From an uncultured Alphaproteobacteria bacterium (GTDB taxonomy: Bacteria; Pseudomonadota; Alphaproteobacteria; HIMB59; GCA-002718135): a stretch of 64,000 bases of DNA. Below, piece by piece: positions 21,244 through 31,606 of this stretch (positions are counted from its first letter, which is position 1; each line of letters opens with the position of its first letter). The notes below the pieces were generated by a model, which saw nothing but the letters and a program-made list of their open reading frames with translations, was not told where the DNA came from and ran no database searches. The stretch is from positions 1 to 64,000 of the forward strand of contig CACGJH010000003.1 of assembly GCA_902573325.1 (NCBI GenBank), in the 5' to 3' direction. Made by a program: the position numbers and the translations under genes.

Positions 21244-21870
21244 ATGCTTACTAAAAAACAAAAAGAGCTATACGATTATTTAAAAAATTACATTTCAAGT
21301 AATGAAATTTCCCCTTCTTTTGAGGAAATGAAAAGTGCAGTTAATCTGAAATCAAAGTCAGGTATTCATAGATTAATAACAAGTCTAGAAGAAAGAGGTT
21401 TTATTAAAAGATTAAAGCACAAAGCAAGAGCAATGGAAATTATTAATAAAGATAATATTGATAATGAAAGTTCTTTGTCGAATAGCATTAATATCCCATT
21501 AATTGGTGCAATAGCTGCAGGTGAAGCAATAGAAGCTATTGAAAATGCTGATGAATTTGTTTCTGTACCCTCTTCGATGACATCACCAAATGCTAAATAT
21601 TTTGGATTAAAAGTTAAAGGTCTATCTATGATAGATAAAGGAATATTTGACGGTGATATTGCTGTGATAAAAAAGACAAATAATGTTGAAAATGGAAAAA
21701 TTGCAGCTGTTATTACACAAAATAACGAGGTTACTCTAAAAACTATTAAATTTGATCGAAACAAGGTTTTGTTAATTCCCGCTAATCAAAGTTTTCAGAC
21801 AAAGGAATATGAAGCAGGTGAAATACAAGTCCAAGGGACTTTATCTGGTATTATAAGAAAATATAATTAA
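21244..21870 (+). CDS. lexA: LexA repressor (start revised to ATG at 21244)
   Basis: MLTKKQKELYDYLKNYI start typical of LexA; Ala-Gly cleavage site GAIAAGEAIEA; catalytic Ser (KGLSMIDKG) and Lys (VTLKTIKF). The ORF-track start at 21214 adds MILKNIYRTI and would put the SOS box inside the gene. Confidence 0.95.
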   Translation: MLTKKQKELYDYLKNYISSNEISPSFEEMKSAVNLKSKSGIHRLITSLEERGFIKRLKHKARAMEIINKDNIDNESSLSNSINIPLIGAIAAGEAIEAIENADEFVSVPSSMTSPNAKYFGLKVKGLSMIDKGIFDGDIAVIKKTNNVENGKIAAVITQNNEVTLKTIKFDRNKVLLIPANQSFQTKEYEAGEIQVQGTLSGIIRKYN

Positions 21871-21890
21871 TAGTTTATCTTAATATTAAG

Positions 21891-23291
21891 ATGACTATGT
21901 TTCAAACACGATTTGCACCCTCTCCTACTGGTAATCTACATCTTGGAGGTGCTAGAACAGCTCTAATTAATTATATTGTAAGTAAGAAATCAGAATCATC
22001 TAAATTTTACTTAAGAATTGAAGATACAGATCATGAAAGATCAAAACAAGAATACACAGATAACATAACTAATTCTTTAAAATGGCTTGGGCTTAATTGG
22101 GATGAGGAAATTCAAGTTCAATCTAAAAGATTATCAAGGCATCAAGAAATTGCTAGAGAATTACTTCAAAAAAAACAAGCTTTTAAATGCACATGTTCTG
22201 AAGAAAAAATAGCTAACCAAAGAAAGTTAATTAAAGAAAATAAAAATTATTCTAAAAAAATATGTACTGAATGTAAAAATGATAATGATATTCAAAGTAG
22301 AGATGAAGGTTTTGTAGTTAGATTAGATGTACCGGATGAAGGCAATTTAAAAATTAAAGATACAATTCAAGGAGAAGTTACAGTAGCAAATTTAGAGTTA
22401 GATGATTTCATCCTACTTAGAAAAGATCAATCACCAACGTATATGTTATCTGTAGTAGTGGATGATCATGATTTAGGAGTCAATTATATTATTAGAGGTG
22501 ACGATCATTTTATTAATACTTTTAGACAATACTACATATATAAATTTATGAATTGGGATATACCTCAATATGCTCATATTCCTCTTATTCACGGAGAAGA
22601 TGGAACAAAATTATCAAAAAGACATGGTGCCGTAAATATTTTAGATTTAAAAAAAGACGGTTATTTAAAAGAAGCAATTATTAACAATCTTATACTATTA
22701 GGTTGGTCAAATAACCAAGAGAAATCAGAAACTATTGAATTAGAGGAAATAATTGAAAATTTTGAAATATCAAATTTATCTAAATCATCTAGTATATTTA
22801 GTTTTGATAAATTAGATTTTTTTAATAATTTTTATTTAAGAAAAGAAAACGGAATAGAAGAATTCATAAACTTTTGTGAAAGTGATGTTGAATTAAATAA
22901 ATATCTACAGAAAGATGAGACAAAAATGAAAAATATTTTTAATGTTTTTAAAAAAGATATTAAAAAACTAAGTGATTTGAATGATACAATTAAAGTTTAT
23001 TTTGATAAAAATTATAAAATAAATAAGACAGAAAAATTGACCTCAGAATTTGATAGTATTTATAAAGAATTTTTAAATTTAATTGAGGAAATAAATGATT
23101 GGAATAGGGATAATATTCAAAATGTCATAAATGATTTTTTAAAAAATAAAAAAATTAAATTCCCTGTTTTAGGTAAACCAATAAGATTTTTACTAATAAA
23201 TTCCTATCAAGGGCCTTCAATTTCTGATATTTTTGTAATATTAGGTAAAAAAGATACTATTGATAGATTAAATCAATATAGAGATAATTAA
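21891..23291 (+). CDS. gltX: Glutamyl-tRNA synthetase
   Basis: [21 protein letters not shown] (HIGH); [14 protein letters not shown] (KMSKS-like). Confidence 0.96.
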   Translation: MTMFQTRFAPSPTGNLHLGGARTALINYIVSKKSESSKFYLRIEDTDHERSKQEYTDNITNSLKWLGLNWDEEIQVQSKRLSRHQEIARELLQKKQAFKCTCSEEKIANQRKLIKENKNYSKKICTECKNDNDIQSRDEGFVVRLDVPDEGNLKIKDTIQGEVTVANLELDDFILLRKDQSPTYMLSVVVDDHDLGVNYIIRGDDHFINTFRQYYIYKFMNWDIPQYAHIPLIHGEDGTKLSKRHGAVNILDLKKDGYLKEAIINNLILLGWSNNQEKSETIELEEIIENFEISNLSKSSSIFSFDKLDFFNNFYLRKENGIEEFINFCESDVELNKYLQKDETKMKNIFNVFKKDIKKLSDLNDTIKVYFDKNYKINKTEKLTSEFDSIYKEFLNLIEEINDWNRDNIQNVINDFLKNKKIKFPVLGKPIRFLLINSYQGPSISDIFVILGKKDTIDRLNQYRDN

Positions 23292-23293
23292 AT

Positions 23294-24652
23294 ATGGCTG
23301 ATTACGAGGATAAAAAAGTTAACGATAAACAGTTTACTCTATTCAACAATGAGAGTGGTAAATCGTATCAAATTCCACTTATTGAAAGTAAAGATGGTCC
23401 AAATGTTTTGGATATTCGTAAACTTTATCAAGAAACAGGTTTATTTACTTTTGACCCAGGTTTTACTTCAACAGCGTCATGTGAATCAGGAATAACTTAC
23501 ATAGATGGTGAAAAAGGAATTTTACGCCATAGAGGATATGATATTCATGACTTAGCCTCAAAAAGTGAATTTCTTGAAGTTTGTTATCTTTTACTGCATG
23601 GTGAATTACCGTCCCCTGAAGACAAGCAAAAATTTAAAGATGTAATAACGAATCATACAATGTTGCATGAGCAACTAGTAAATTTATACAGGGGTTTTCG
23701 AAGAGATGCACACCCTATGGCAATTATGGTAGGTGTTGTTGGTGCCCTTTCGGCCTTTTATCATGACAGTACTGATTTTTCAGATATTAATCAAAGAATG
23801 ATTGCCTGTCATAGATTAATAGCAAAAATTCCCACAATAGGTGCAATGGCTTATAAATATTCAATTGGTCAACCATTTGTTTATCCAAGAAATGATCTTT
23901 CATATGCAGAAAATTTTTTATACATGACATTTTCTGTACCATCAGAAGATTACAAAGTGAGTCCAAAAATTGTTAGAGCAATGGATAGGTTTTTTACATT
24001 ACATGCTGATCACGAACAAAATGCATCCACTTCAACAGTAAGATTAGCAGGTTCCTCTGGTGCAAATCCTTTTGCTTGTATTGCTGCTGGTATTGCATCT
24101 TTATGGGGACCAGCTCATGGTGGAGCTAATGAAGCAGTAATTAAAATGTTAGAAGAAATTGGTGATGTATCAAATATACAAAAATTTATAGATAAAGCTA
24201 AAGATAAAAATGACTCTTTTAGATTAATGGGCTTTGGACATAGAGTTTATAAAAACTATGATCCAAGGGCCACTGTAATGAAAGAAAGTGCGCATGAAGT
24301 TTTAGAAGAGTTAAATATGAAAGACGATCCATTGCTTAAAATTGCAATAGAATTAGAAAAAATCGCTCTGAAAGATGAATATTTTATTAGTAAAAAATTA
24401 TTCCCAAATGTAGATTTCTATTCAGGCATAATTCTAAAAGCATTAGGTTTCCCTACAAGCATGTTTACAGTGCTATTTGCAATAGGAAGAACAGTAGGAT
24501 GGATATCACAATGGAAAGAAATGATAGAAGATCCTATTAATAAAATTGGCAGACCGCGCCAATTATACACTGGCTATAAAGCGAGGCCTTATCAAGTTGA
24601 ATCTTCTAGAGAAAAAAAATCAATTTTTAATTGGCTTTGGAAGAAGGATTAA
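23294..24652 (+). CDS. gltA: Citrate synthase
   Basis: [77 protein letters not shown]. Confidence 0.97.
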   Translation: MADYEDKKVNDKQFTLFNNESGKSYQIPLIESKDGPNVLDIRKLYQETGLFTFDPGFTSTASCESGITYIDGEKGILRHRGYDIHDLASKSEFLEVCYLLLHGELPSPEDKQKFKDVITNHTMLHEQLVNLYRGFRRDAHPMAIMVGVVGALSAFYHDSTDFSDINQRMIACHRLIAKIPTIGAMAYKYSIGQPFVYPRNDLSYAENFLYMTFSVPSEDYKVSPKIVRAMDRFFTLHADHEQNASTSTVRLAGSSGANPFACIAAGIASLWGPAHGGANEAVIKMLEEIGDVSNIQKFIDKAKDKNDSFRLMGFGHRVYKNYDPRATVMKESAHEVLEELNMKDDPLLKIAIELEKIALKDEYFISKKLFPNVDFYSGIILKALGFPTSMFTVLFAIGRTVGWISQWKEMIEDPINKIGRPRQLYTGYKARPYQVESSREKKSIFNWLWKKD

Positions 24653-25754
24653 TTAAATTATTTATACGATTAACACTCACATCATAAGGACTAAAATCAT
24701 TAACAATTTCTTTAAGGTGCATATTAATTGATTTAATTTGAGTTTCTTGTTTTTTTTTATCATTAAATAAATTTAGAAAAATATTTAATAACTTTTTTTC
24801 ATTTAAATTTGAGTTAACAACTTCTGGAATAATCATTTGGTTACTTATAATATTTATAAGATTTGCATATTTCACTCTTACAAAAGGCTTTATTAAAATT
24901 TCTGTGAAATAATTAAGTTTATAGATTACTATTTGAGGAATATTCCTTTTTGCAATTTCTAAAGAGGCAGTACCAGAGCAAGTTATACTTATGTAAACAT
25001 CTTCATAATATTTATCAAATTTACTCATATCAGTTGAGATTATAGTCTTAGTTTTCCATTCTTTAGTATTTTCTTTAATTAAAGAGGCAAGATGAGGCAA
25101 AGTTGGAATAAATATTTTATAATTTAGATTATTCTTAGATATATATTTTTCAATATAACTGAAATATTTCATGAGTTTTAATACTTCATTTTGTCTACTA
25201 CCTGGTAAGAAAGAGATGTACTTATAACTTCCTTTATTCTCTCTTTTTTTTATATGAAAAATTGGATGCCCAATAAATGTTTTATTTAGATTATCAAAAT
25301 TAAAATATTTTTTTTCAAAATTAAACAATAGAAAAATTTCATCAAAAATATTTGCAAATTTCCTTGCCCTATATGATCTCCAAGCCCAAACAGTTGGGGC
25401 AACTACATGTATTATTTTATTCTTATAATTTGATTTTCTTAATTGGTTTACAAGGTTATAATTGAAATCTGGTGAGTCTATAGTTAAAACTAAATCATAA
25501 TCATTCTTAATAATATAGTTTTTTAATCTACTTATCATTTTTAAATATTTTGAAATTGAAAATATTATTTCAAAAAGCCCAATAGATTTAAATTCTGATA
25601 AATCATAAATTTTTTTAGTTATATATTTTTCAGATTGTTTGCCACAAACTCCATCAAATTGGTATTTATCTATATTCATTCTTGATAAAATATTTGAGCA
25701 AATATTTTCACCAGATTGTTCAGTACAACAAACAAAAATTTTTATTTTTTTCAA
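24627..25754 (-). CDS. lpxB: Lipid-A-disaccharide synthase
   Basis: AEQSGE-like [76 protein letters not shown]. Confidence 0.93.
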   Translation of the reverse strand: MKKIKIFVCCTEQSGENICSNILSRMNIDKYQFDGVCGKQSEKYITKKIYDLSEFKSIGLFEIIFSISKYLKMISRLKNYIIKNDYDLVLTIDSPDFNYNLVNQLRKSNYKNKIIHVVAPTVWAWRSYRARKFANIFDEIFLLFNFEKKYFNFDNLNKTFIGHPIFHIKKRENKGSYKYISFLPGSRQNEVLKLMKYFSYIEKYISKNNLNYKIFIPTLPHLASLIKENTKEWKTKTIISTDMSKFDKYYEDVYISITCSGTASLEIAKRNIPQIVIYKLNYFTEILIKPFVRVKYANLINIISNQMIIPEVVNSNLNEKKLLNIFLNLFNDKKKQETQIKSINMHLKEIVNDFSPYDVSVNRINNLINPSSKAN

Positions 25755-26569
25755 TTTAGTTCGACTGATGAGATAAATAAGTTATTTTGACTAGCATAAT
25801 CAATAATTTTTTTCTTATCTAAAATTAAACACTTATTTTTTTGCAAAAATACACCTTCATAATTATATTTTTTTAAATTTTTCATTGTATCTAAGCCAAT
25901 TAAAGGAATATCAATTAGATTACTCTGGTTTTGTTTTGAAAATTTAAATAGTACACCATTATCATCTTTTCTTTTGTATTCTTTACATCTTTTTAACAAT
26001 TCATCTGTTCCTTCTATAGCTTCTAATCCTAAAACTAATTGATTTTGAATTATCATAGCTTGACCAACATCTAATTTCTTATAAATATGATATATTGATT
26101 TTGCTTTTTTTAAATTTAAAATTGCATTTTTAGAAGGCTTCATTTTTGTTAAATTTATTTCAGTTGAAAATAATTCCTTGCAATATTTAGTCCAATTAAA
26201 AAAAATATATCCTTTAGTTTCAAAGTATTTTTTCAGGCTCATTAAAAGATTGTTGTCACCTTTTTTTTCTAATAAAAGACTTTTAGCAAGTAACAATGTT
26301 GGCAAATCAAAACCCAAATCCTTAATACCAGGTCTCTTTATACTTCCAGCAAATATTATATGTTTTATTTTATTTGAATCTAAAACTTTAAAGATTTTTT
26401 TTACTGATAAGATATCTAAATCTACAACATGATGGTTAATATAAAATTTATTATTTTTATTATTTAAAGATAAAAATGTAACATCGTAATTTTTACTTAA
26501 TAGTGATTTACCAATATATAGAGGCAAATTACCATCTCCAGCAATTATTCCTATTTTAGTCATTTTCAA
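25751..26569 (-). CDS. lpxI: UDP-2,3-diacylglucosamine pyrophosphatase LpxI
   Basis: IGIIAGDGNLPLYIGKSL; IIFAGSIKRP; LEAIEGTDELLKRC; PLIGLDTM; located between lpxA and lpxB. Confidence 0.9.
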   Translation of the reverse strand: MKMTKIGIIAGDGNLPLYIGKSLLSKNYDVTFLSLNNKNNKFYINHHVVDLDILSVKKIFKVLDSNKIKHIIFAGSIKRPGIKDLGFDLPTLLLAKSLLLEKKGDNNLLMSLKKYFETKGYIFFNWTKYCKELFSTEINLTKMKPSKNAILNLKKAKSIYHIYKKLDVGQAMIIQNQLVLGLEAIEGTDELLKRCKEYKRKDDNGVLFKFSKQNQSNLIDIPLIGLDTMKNLKKYNYEGVFLQKNKCLILDKKKIIDYASQNNLFISSVELN

Positions 26570-27341
26570 AAGTGGTAATACCTCTTTTTGAATTTGAGTT
26601 CAGAAATTCAATTACTTCCTTAATTTCTAAAATTTCAGAACTTTCAACAAAATTATTTTTAATATTATTTTCAATTGTGTCATTTTTATCAAAAATTATA
26701 TTTATCATATTTTTAATTTCACTAATTACATTAGATGTTAAACCTTTTCTTTTTAAGCCAATTAGGTTTAAGCCTTTTAAATTTTCTCTTATTCCTGTGT
26801 ACAAACCATATGGAATAATATCTTTTTCAACACCACTCATACCACCAATCATTGCAAATTTCCCTATTCTGACAAATTGATGTATTGCTGAATTACCTCC
26901 TAAAATTGCATTACTATCTATCTCTACATGTCCCGCTAAAGTGGCATTATTTGCTAAAATAACATTTGATTTAATTTTACAATCATGAGCTACATGAGAG
27001 CCCACCATAAATAAGCAATTATCATCTATTGTTGTGTTTAATCCTCCGCCAGATGTTCCTGGGTTAACTGTGACATTTTCTCTAAATTTATTATTACTAC
27101 CAATATTTAAATAAGATTTTTCATTACCATATTTTAAATCTTGAGGATCAGATCCAATTGAACAGAATGGATAAAACGTGTTATTATTTTCAATAATTGT
27201 ATCACCGACAATAGAAACATGAGAAATTAGATTATTGTTTTTTCCAATTTTTACGCCATCTCCAACAATACAAAATGGACCAATATTTGTTGTTGCGTCG
27301 ATTTCTGCATTATTTGAAACGACAGCAGAATGATGTATCAT
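26556..27341 (-). CDS. lpxA: UDP-N-acetylglucosamine O-acyltransferase
   Basis: Hexapeptide repeats; IHHSAVVSNNAEID; SHVAHDCKIKSNVILANNATLAGHVEI; AIHQFVRIGKFAMIGGMSGVEKDIIPYG. Confidence 0.95.
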   Translation of the reverse strand: MIHHSAVVSNNAEIDATTNIGPFCIVGDGVKIGKNNNLISHVSIVGDTIIENNNTFYPFCSIGSDPQDLKYGNEKSYLNIGSNNKFRENVTVNPGTSGGGLNTTIDDNCLFMVGSHVAHDCKIKSNVILANNATLAGHVEIDSNAILGGNSAIHQFVRIGKFAMIGGMSGVEKDIIPYGLYTGIRENLKGLNLIGLKRKGLTSNVISEIKNMINIIFDKNDTIENNIKNNFVESSEILEIKEVIEFLNSNSKRGITTFEND

Positions 27342-27401
27342 ATTGCTATCTTTATTAAATTATCAAAATGAAACTATAAATAAATAATATATTTCTAATT
27401 A

Positions 27402-27836
27402 TTACTTATATGTAATCATAGCTGAAAACTCAGCCTCGCTAACCTTTATGTCTCCTTTATAACAAATTCCTTCAAATTTATAAACATCACGTACACTATT
27501 TATAAATTTTACTTCAAAAGATACTTTTTCATTTGGAAGAATAGGTTTTCGAAATTTTGCTTTATTTACACTCATAAATAATACAGACTTTTCTTGATAA
27601 TCCTTGAGTTTATATGACACTACTATGCCAGCAGTCTGAGCCATTGCTTCTATAATAATTACTCCAGGAACAATTGGATTATTAGGAAAGTGACCATTAA
27701 AAAAATACTCTTCTGAAGAAAAATATTTTTGTGATACACCATGCTCTCCAGGTTTAATTATTTCACATGTATCAACAAATAAAAAAGGAGCTCTATGTGG
27801 AATAAGTTTTTTAATTTCTTCAATATTTAAATTCAT
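27402..27836 (-). CDS. fabZ: 3-hydroxyacyl-ACP dehydratase FabZ
   Basis: IPHRAPFLFVD; FNGHFPNNPIVPGVIIIEAMAQTAGI. Confidence 0.96.
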   Translation of the reverse strand: MNLNIEEIKKLIPHRAPFLFVDTCEIIKPGEHGVSQKYFSSEEYFFNGHFPNNPIVPGVIIIEAMAQTAGIVVSYKLKDYQEKSVLFMSVNKAKFRKPILPNEKVSFEVKFINSVRDVYKFEGICYKGDIKVSEAEFSAMITYK

Positions 27837-28828
27837 TTTTTTAGACTATTTCTTATAACTTCTTTTTTCCATAAGTTTATATCTTTAGCAGGAAATCCTG
27901 CGATAATCGAATTATTAGGTATATTTTTTGTTACTCCACTTTTTCCTGCAATAGTAACATTATCACCAATAACTAAATGACCTGATATACCTGCTTGACC
28001 TCCAATTGTAACATAATTACCAATTGCAGTACTTCCTGCAATACCTACTTGTGCAGCTATTGTTGCAAAGTTTCCAATAGTAACATTGTGTGCTATTTGA
28101 ACTAAATTGTCTATATTAGAAAAATCTCCTACAATTGTAGAATCAAAAACTGCCCTATCAATAGTTGTATTTGATCCAATTGCAGAATTTTTTCCTATAA
28201 TCACATTACCACTGTGATAAATTTTTTGTTTTGTTTTTATCTCAAAACCAAATCCAGTACCCCCAATTCTTGCTCCTGATTTGATAATACAATTTTCCAT
28301 TATTACAGCATTTGAAATAGAAACATTGTCATGTATAATTGTATTACTATTAATAATAACATTGGGTCCAATATTAGAGTTTGAACCAATATATACATTT
28401 TCATGAATATCAGTATTTTCATGCACAGTTGAGAATTGATTAATTTGTACGTTATTTTTTATTTTACTTTGTTTATTGATAATAGAATTTTCAGATATAA
28501 TCCCATTAGATCGAAAATTTTCATTATTAAACAAACTACTAATTAAAGCAAAAGCTAAATAAGGATCTTTGACAATTATTGGTTTACAATTATGAGGTAA
28601 ATATTCTTTATATTTATCTTCAATTAAACAAGCTTTTGCTTTAATTATTTCCAATTGATTCAAATATTTTAGATTAGAAAAAAAAGATAAATCTTCAGAA
28701 GAAGAGTTAGATATAGATTTCAAATTTAAAAATAATTCATCATCTGAAATTTCGGAATTAAATTCTAAAGAATTTTTAAGTAATAGATTTTTAATATCAA
28801 TATATTTAATTTTTTTTAAAATTTTCAT
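27833..28828 (-). CDS. lpxD: UDP-3-O-(3-hydroxymyristoyl)glucosamine N-acyltransferase
   Basis: Hexapeptide repeats; IGGTGFGFE; IDRAVFDSTIVGDFSNIDNLVQIAHNVTIG; GITKNIP-like GVTKNIPNNSIIAGFPA. Start chosen at the second Met (MKILKK). Confidence 0.93.
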   Translation of the reverse strand: MKILKKIKYIDIKNLLLKNSLEFNSEISDDELFLNLKSISNSSSEDLSFFSNLKYLNQLEIIKAKACLIEDKYKEYLPHNCKPIIVKDPYLAFALISSLFNNENFRSNGIISENSIINKQSKIKNNVQINQFSTVHENTDIHENVYIGSNSNIGPNVIINSNTIIHDNVSISNAVIMENCIIKSGARIGGTGFGFEIKTKQKIYHSGNVIIGKNSAIGSNTTIDRAVFDSTIVGDFSNIDNLVQIAHNVTIGNFATIAAQVGIAGSTAIGNYVTIGGQAGISGHLVIGDNVTIAGKSGVTKNIPNNSIIAGFPAKDINLWKKEVIRNSLKK

Positions 28829-29339
28829 AATCAAGTATAAAATTTATTTTTGTTAATTCCCTATTAATAATTTCAGTTATATCAATAGAATTAGAAGCAA
28901 TCAAATAACTAGTTGAATCTAAAATTAAATCAACCTTATTTTCAATTGCATAATTTTCAAGTAATACAATTATTTCTCTTAATACTTGTTCTCTAATATT
29001 TATAATTTGATTTTGATAATGCAAATTAAATTCTTCAATAAGTAAGTTGAATTTCGTTAATTGATTATTATAATCATCTATACGTAGATTAATTTCACTT
29101 TGACTTAATATTAATTTCGATTCTTCAATATCATCAAGGATGTCGTTTAATTCTTTTTCTTTAAGTTCAAAAGTTTCTAAATATTGACCTTGATTAATTT
29201 CAATTTCTTTTATTGTTTCAATATAATTAGAATTATTGTCAATTAATAAGTGGATATTGACGGTTGCAATAGTTTGTGCAACTAATTTTAAACATATAAA
29301 ATTAAGGAATAAGAAAATAATAAAATAAATTAATTTCAA
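28806..29339 (-). CDS. Skp/OmpH-like periplasmic chaperone
   Basis: Signal peptide, IATVNIHLLIDNN, long helical middle, DLILDSTSYLIASNSIDITEIINREL C-terminus; directly downstream of bamA. Confidence 0.8.
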   Translation of the reverse strand: MKLIYFIIFLFLNFICLKLVAQTIATVNIHLLIDNNSNYIETIKEIEINQGQYLETFELKEKELNDILDDIEESKLILSQSEINLRIDDYNNQLTKFNLLIEEFNLHYQNQIINIREQVLREIIVLLENYAIENKVDLILDSTSYLIASNSIDITEIINRELTKINFILDYENFKKN

Positions 29340-31606
29340 TCTATATTTCCTATGGAAAATAAGAACATTCTCTTTATGTCATAGTCTTCATCCATAATTG
29401 GAAATCCCCACGTAAATCCTATAGGTCCAATTGGAGAATAATATTTTATTCCGAAGCCAGCAGAAGATCTTAAACTATTATCACTATTAGTGGGTTTTGT
29501 TTTATTTTCCCAAATTAATCCATAATCATTAAAAATATTTAAATAGAATGGAAAATTTGAATTTTTTGTAATCTCATATGAGTAATCAATCTTGGTAACA
29601 AATATATTATTGCCTCCTACATAAGATGTTCTTGAATTTCTAGGACCTGCACCATAATTATCAAATCCTCTTAACAACCGCCCACCCAAAGAAAATTTAT
29701 CGTCTGTTAATATATCATTGTTATTCAAAGAAAATATATTACCAATTTTAGTCTGAAAAGATAAAATACTTTGATCAATACTGTAATATCTTTTGATATC
29801 AATTATGTTTCTTACAAAGCCATTATTTGAACTAGTAGGAGTTTCAATTGTATTATTAAAATTTAAATAATTTCCCATTTTAGGAATAAAGCCAGAGTTT
29901 ACTGTTGAGTATCTTATATTATTTTTAAATAAATAACTTATATTTGATCCAGAAGAACTCGCAATAGCATTTGAAACTGTGGAAGAATTTGTAATTTTAT
30001 AATCTTTAAGAACATATTCAAGATCAATGTTATGTGTTATATCCTCATTAAGTTTATAACCAATACCAATTCCAGATGAAAAAGTATCTAGTTTGTAAGA
30101 GCTGGCCTTTGAAAAATCTTGCTGCTTATAATTTACGTTATAACTGATATCTGCATCGTTTTCGAATGACAATCTATCTGTGGTTATTAGTTTGAATTGA
30201 TTATTATCTTCAGAAGTATTGATAAGGGCATCTAATGATCTGCCAGTTCCATAAAAATTTCTTTCTCTTAAGCCTGTTACTATTGCAAAACCATCTAAAG
30301 TACCAACAGATACTCCTGCATTAAAAGTTCCAGTTTGCTTCTCTTCAACTTCTATAATTAAATTGATATTATTTTTATCAATTTGTTTCTCTGATAACTT
30401 AATAGACTCAAATAAATTTAATGAAGAAAGTTTTTGCTTAATTGAAACTAAATGAGTACTATGTATTGGATCACCCTCAACAATTTCCAACTCTCTTCTT
30501 ATTACATAATCATAAGTTCTAGTGTTACCAATGATATTTATTTGATTAGCATATTTCGGCTTAATTGGTAAAATTTGAAATAGTATCTCTATTTTGTTTT
30601 CAGTAATTTTTTCAAAAGAATTTATCTCAAAAAACTCTGTATCGCTATTAATAATTATAGAGGAAATTTTTTTCTTTAGTTCTTGAATTTTATCAATAGA
30701 AAAATTTTTTTCTTTCATTAAAAATATATCATTTTCATTTTTAATTAGTTCTAAAGTATTCTTATTTAAAATTTTATTCGTATCATCAATATTTATATTA
30801 GATAATAAATAGATATCACCTTCATCAATATTGAAATAAATGTTAACCTTATTAGTATCTAAATATTCAATATTATATTTAACATCAACATCAATAAATC
30901 CTTTGTTTTTATAATAATTTATTATTATAAATTTATCTCTTTCAACAACTGATGGTTTAAAATTGTTATTAGCAAAAACATTTCTTAATGTTTTAGTTTT
31001 TGATTTTATAATTTGTCTAATTTCTTGAGTAAAAATTGTTTTGTTGCCATCAAATATTAATTGATTTATTTTAGTTATACTACCTTCATTGATAGTAAAA
31101 TATAAATCTGCAGTATTTGTTTCTTTATAAATTTTATCTGTATATTGTACTTGTACATTATTATAGCCGAAAGATTCATAAACTTTTTTAATCTCTTTGA
31201 TAAAAAGATTTATTGATGAGTTGTTAAACTTATTAAAATTGATTTGGTTAGCAATCAATTTTAGTTCCTCATCATCTAATCTTTCGTTTTTTTCAAAAAA
31301 TAAATTATTTATATTTGGATATTCATTAACAATAATTATATATTCATTATCTATAAATTTAACTTTAACGTCAGAGAAAAGGTTAGAATTATTTAATATC
31401 TTAATTATTTCATTTGTATATTCTTCATCAATATTCTCAGGAATATTTTTTAATATTGAAAGTATTACATCATAATCCGTATATTGATTACCTTCAATTT
31501 TAAAAGAAATTTCATTAGAATAAATATTTCCAGAAAATAAAAAGATATAAATAAAAAAAATAATTTTAGATCTTAAAATTATACAAATGTCTTTCAACTT
31601 CTTCAT
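29336..31606 (-). CDS. bamA: Outer membrane assembly factor BamA (POTRA repeats and beta-barrel)
   Basis: Signal peptide; POTRA segments; barrel motif SLGGRLLRGFDNYGAGPRN (L6 RGF); C-terminal YYSPIGPIGFTWGFP. Confidence 0.93.
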   Translation of the reverse strand: MKKLKDICIILRSKIIFFIYIFLFSGNIYSNEISFKIEGNQYTDYDVILSILKNIPENIDEEYTNEIIKILNNSNLFSDVKVKFIDNEYIIIVNEYPNINNLFFEKNERLDDEELKLIANQINFNKFNNSSINLFIKEIKKVYESFGYNNVQVQYTDKIYKETNTADLYFTINEGSITKINQLIFDGNKTIFTQEIRQIIKSKTKTLRNVFANNNFKPSVVERDKFIIINYYKNKGFIDVDVKYNIEYLDTNKVNIYFNIDEGDIYLLSNINIDDTNKILNKNTLELIKNENDIFLMKEKNFSIDKIQELKKKISSIIINSDTEFFEINSFEKITENKIEILFQILPIKPKYANQINIIGNTRTYDYVIRRELEIVEGDPIHSTHLVSIKQKLSSLNLFESIKLSEKQIDKNNINLIIEVEEKQTGTFNAGVSVGTLDGFAIVTGLRERNFYGTGRSLDALINTSEDNNQFKLITTDRLSFENDADISYNVNYKQQDFSKASSYKLDTFSSGIGIGYKLNEDITHNIDLEYVLKDYKITNSSTVSNAIASSSGSNISYLFKNNIRYSTVNSGFIPKMGNYLNFNNTIETPTSSNNGFVRNIIDIKRYYSIDQSILSFQTKIGNIFSLNNNDILTDDKFSLGGRLLRGFDNYGAGPRNSRTSYVGGNNIFVTKIDYSYEITKNSNFPFYLNIFNDYGLIWENKTKPTNSDNSLRSSAGFGIKYYSPIGPIGFTWGFPIMDEDYDIKRMFLFSIGNID

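Noticed and set aside
21366-21764. 132-aa - strand ORF antisense to lexA
   Set aside because: Fully inside lexA, which has intact catalytic motifs; no independent support.
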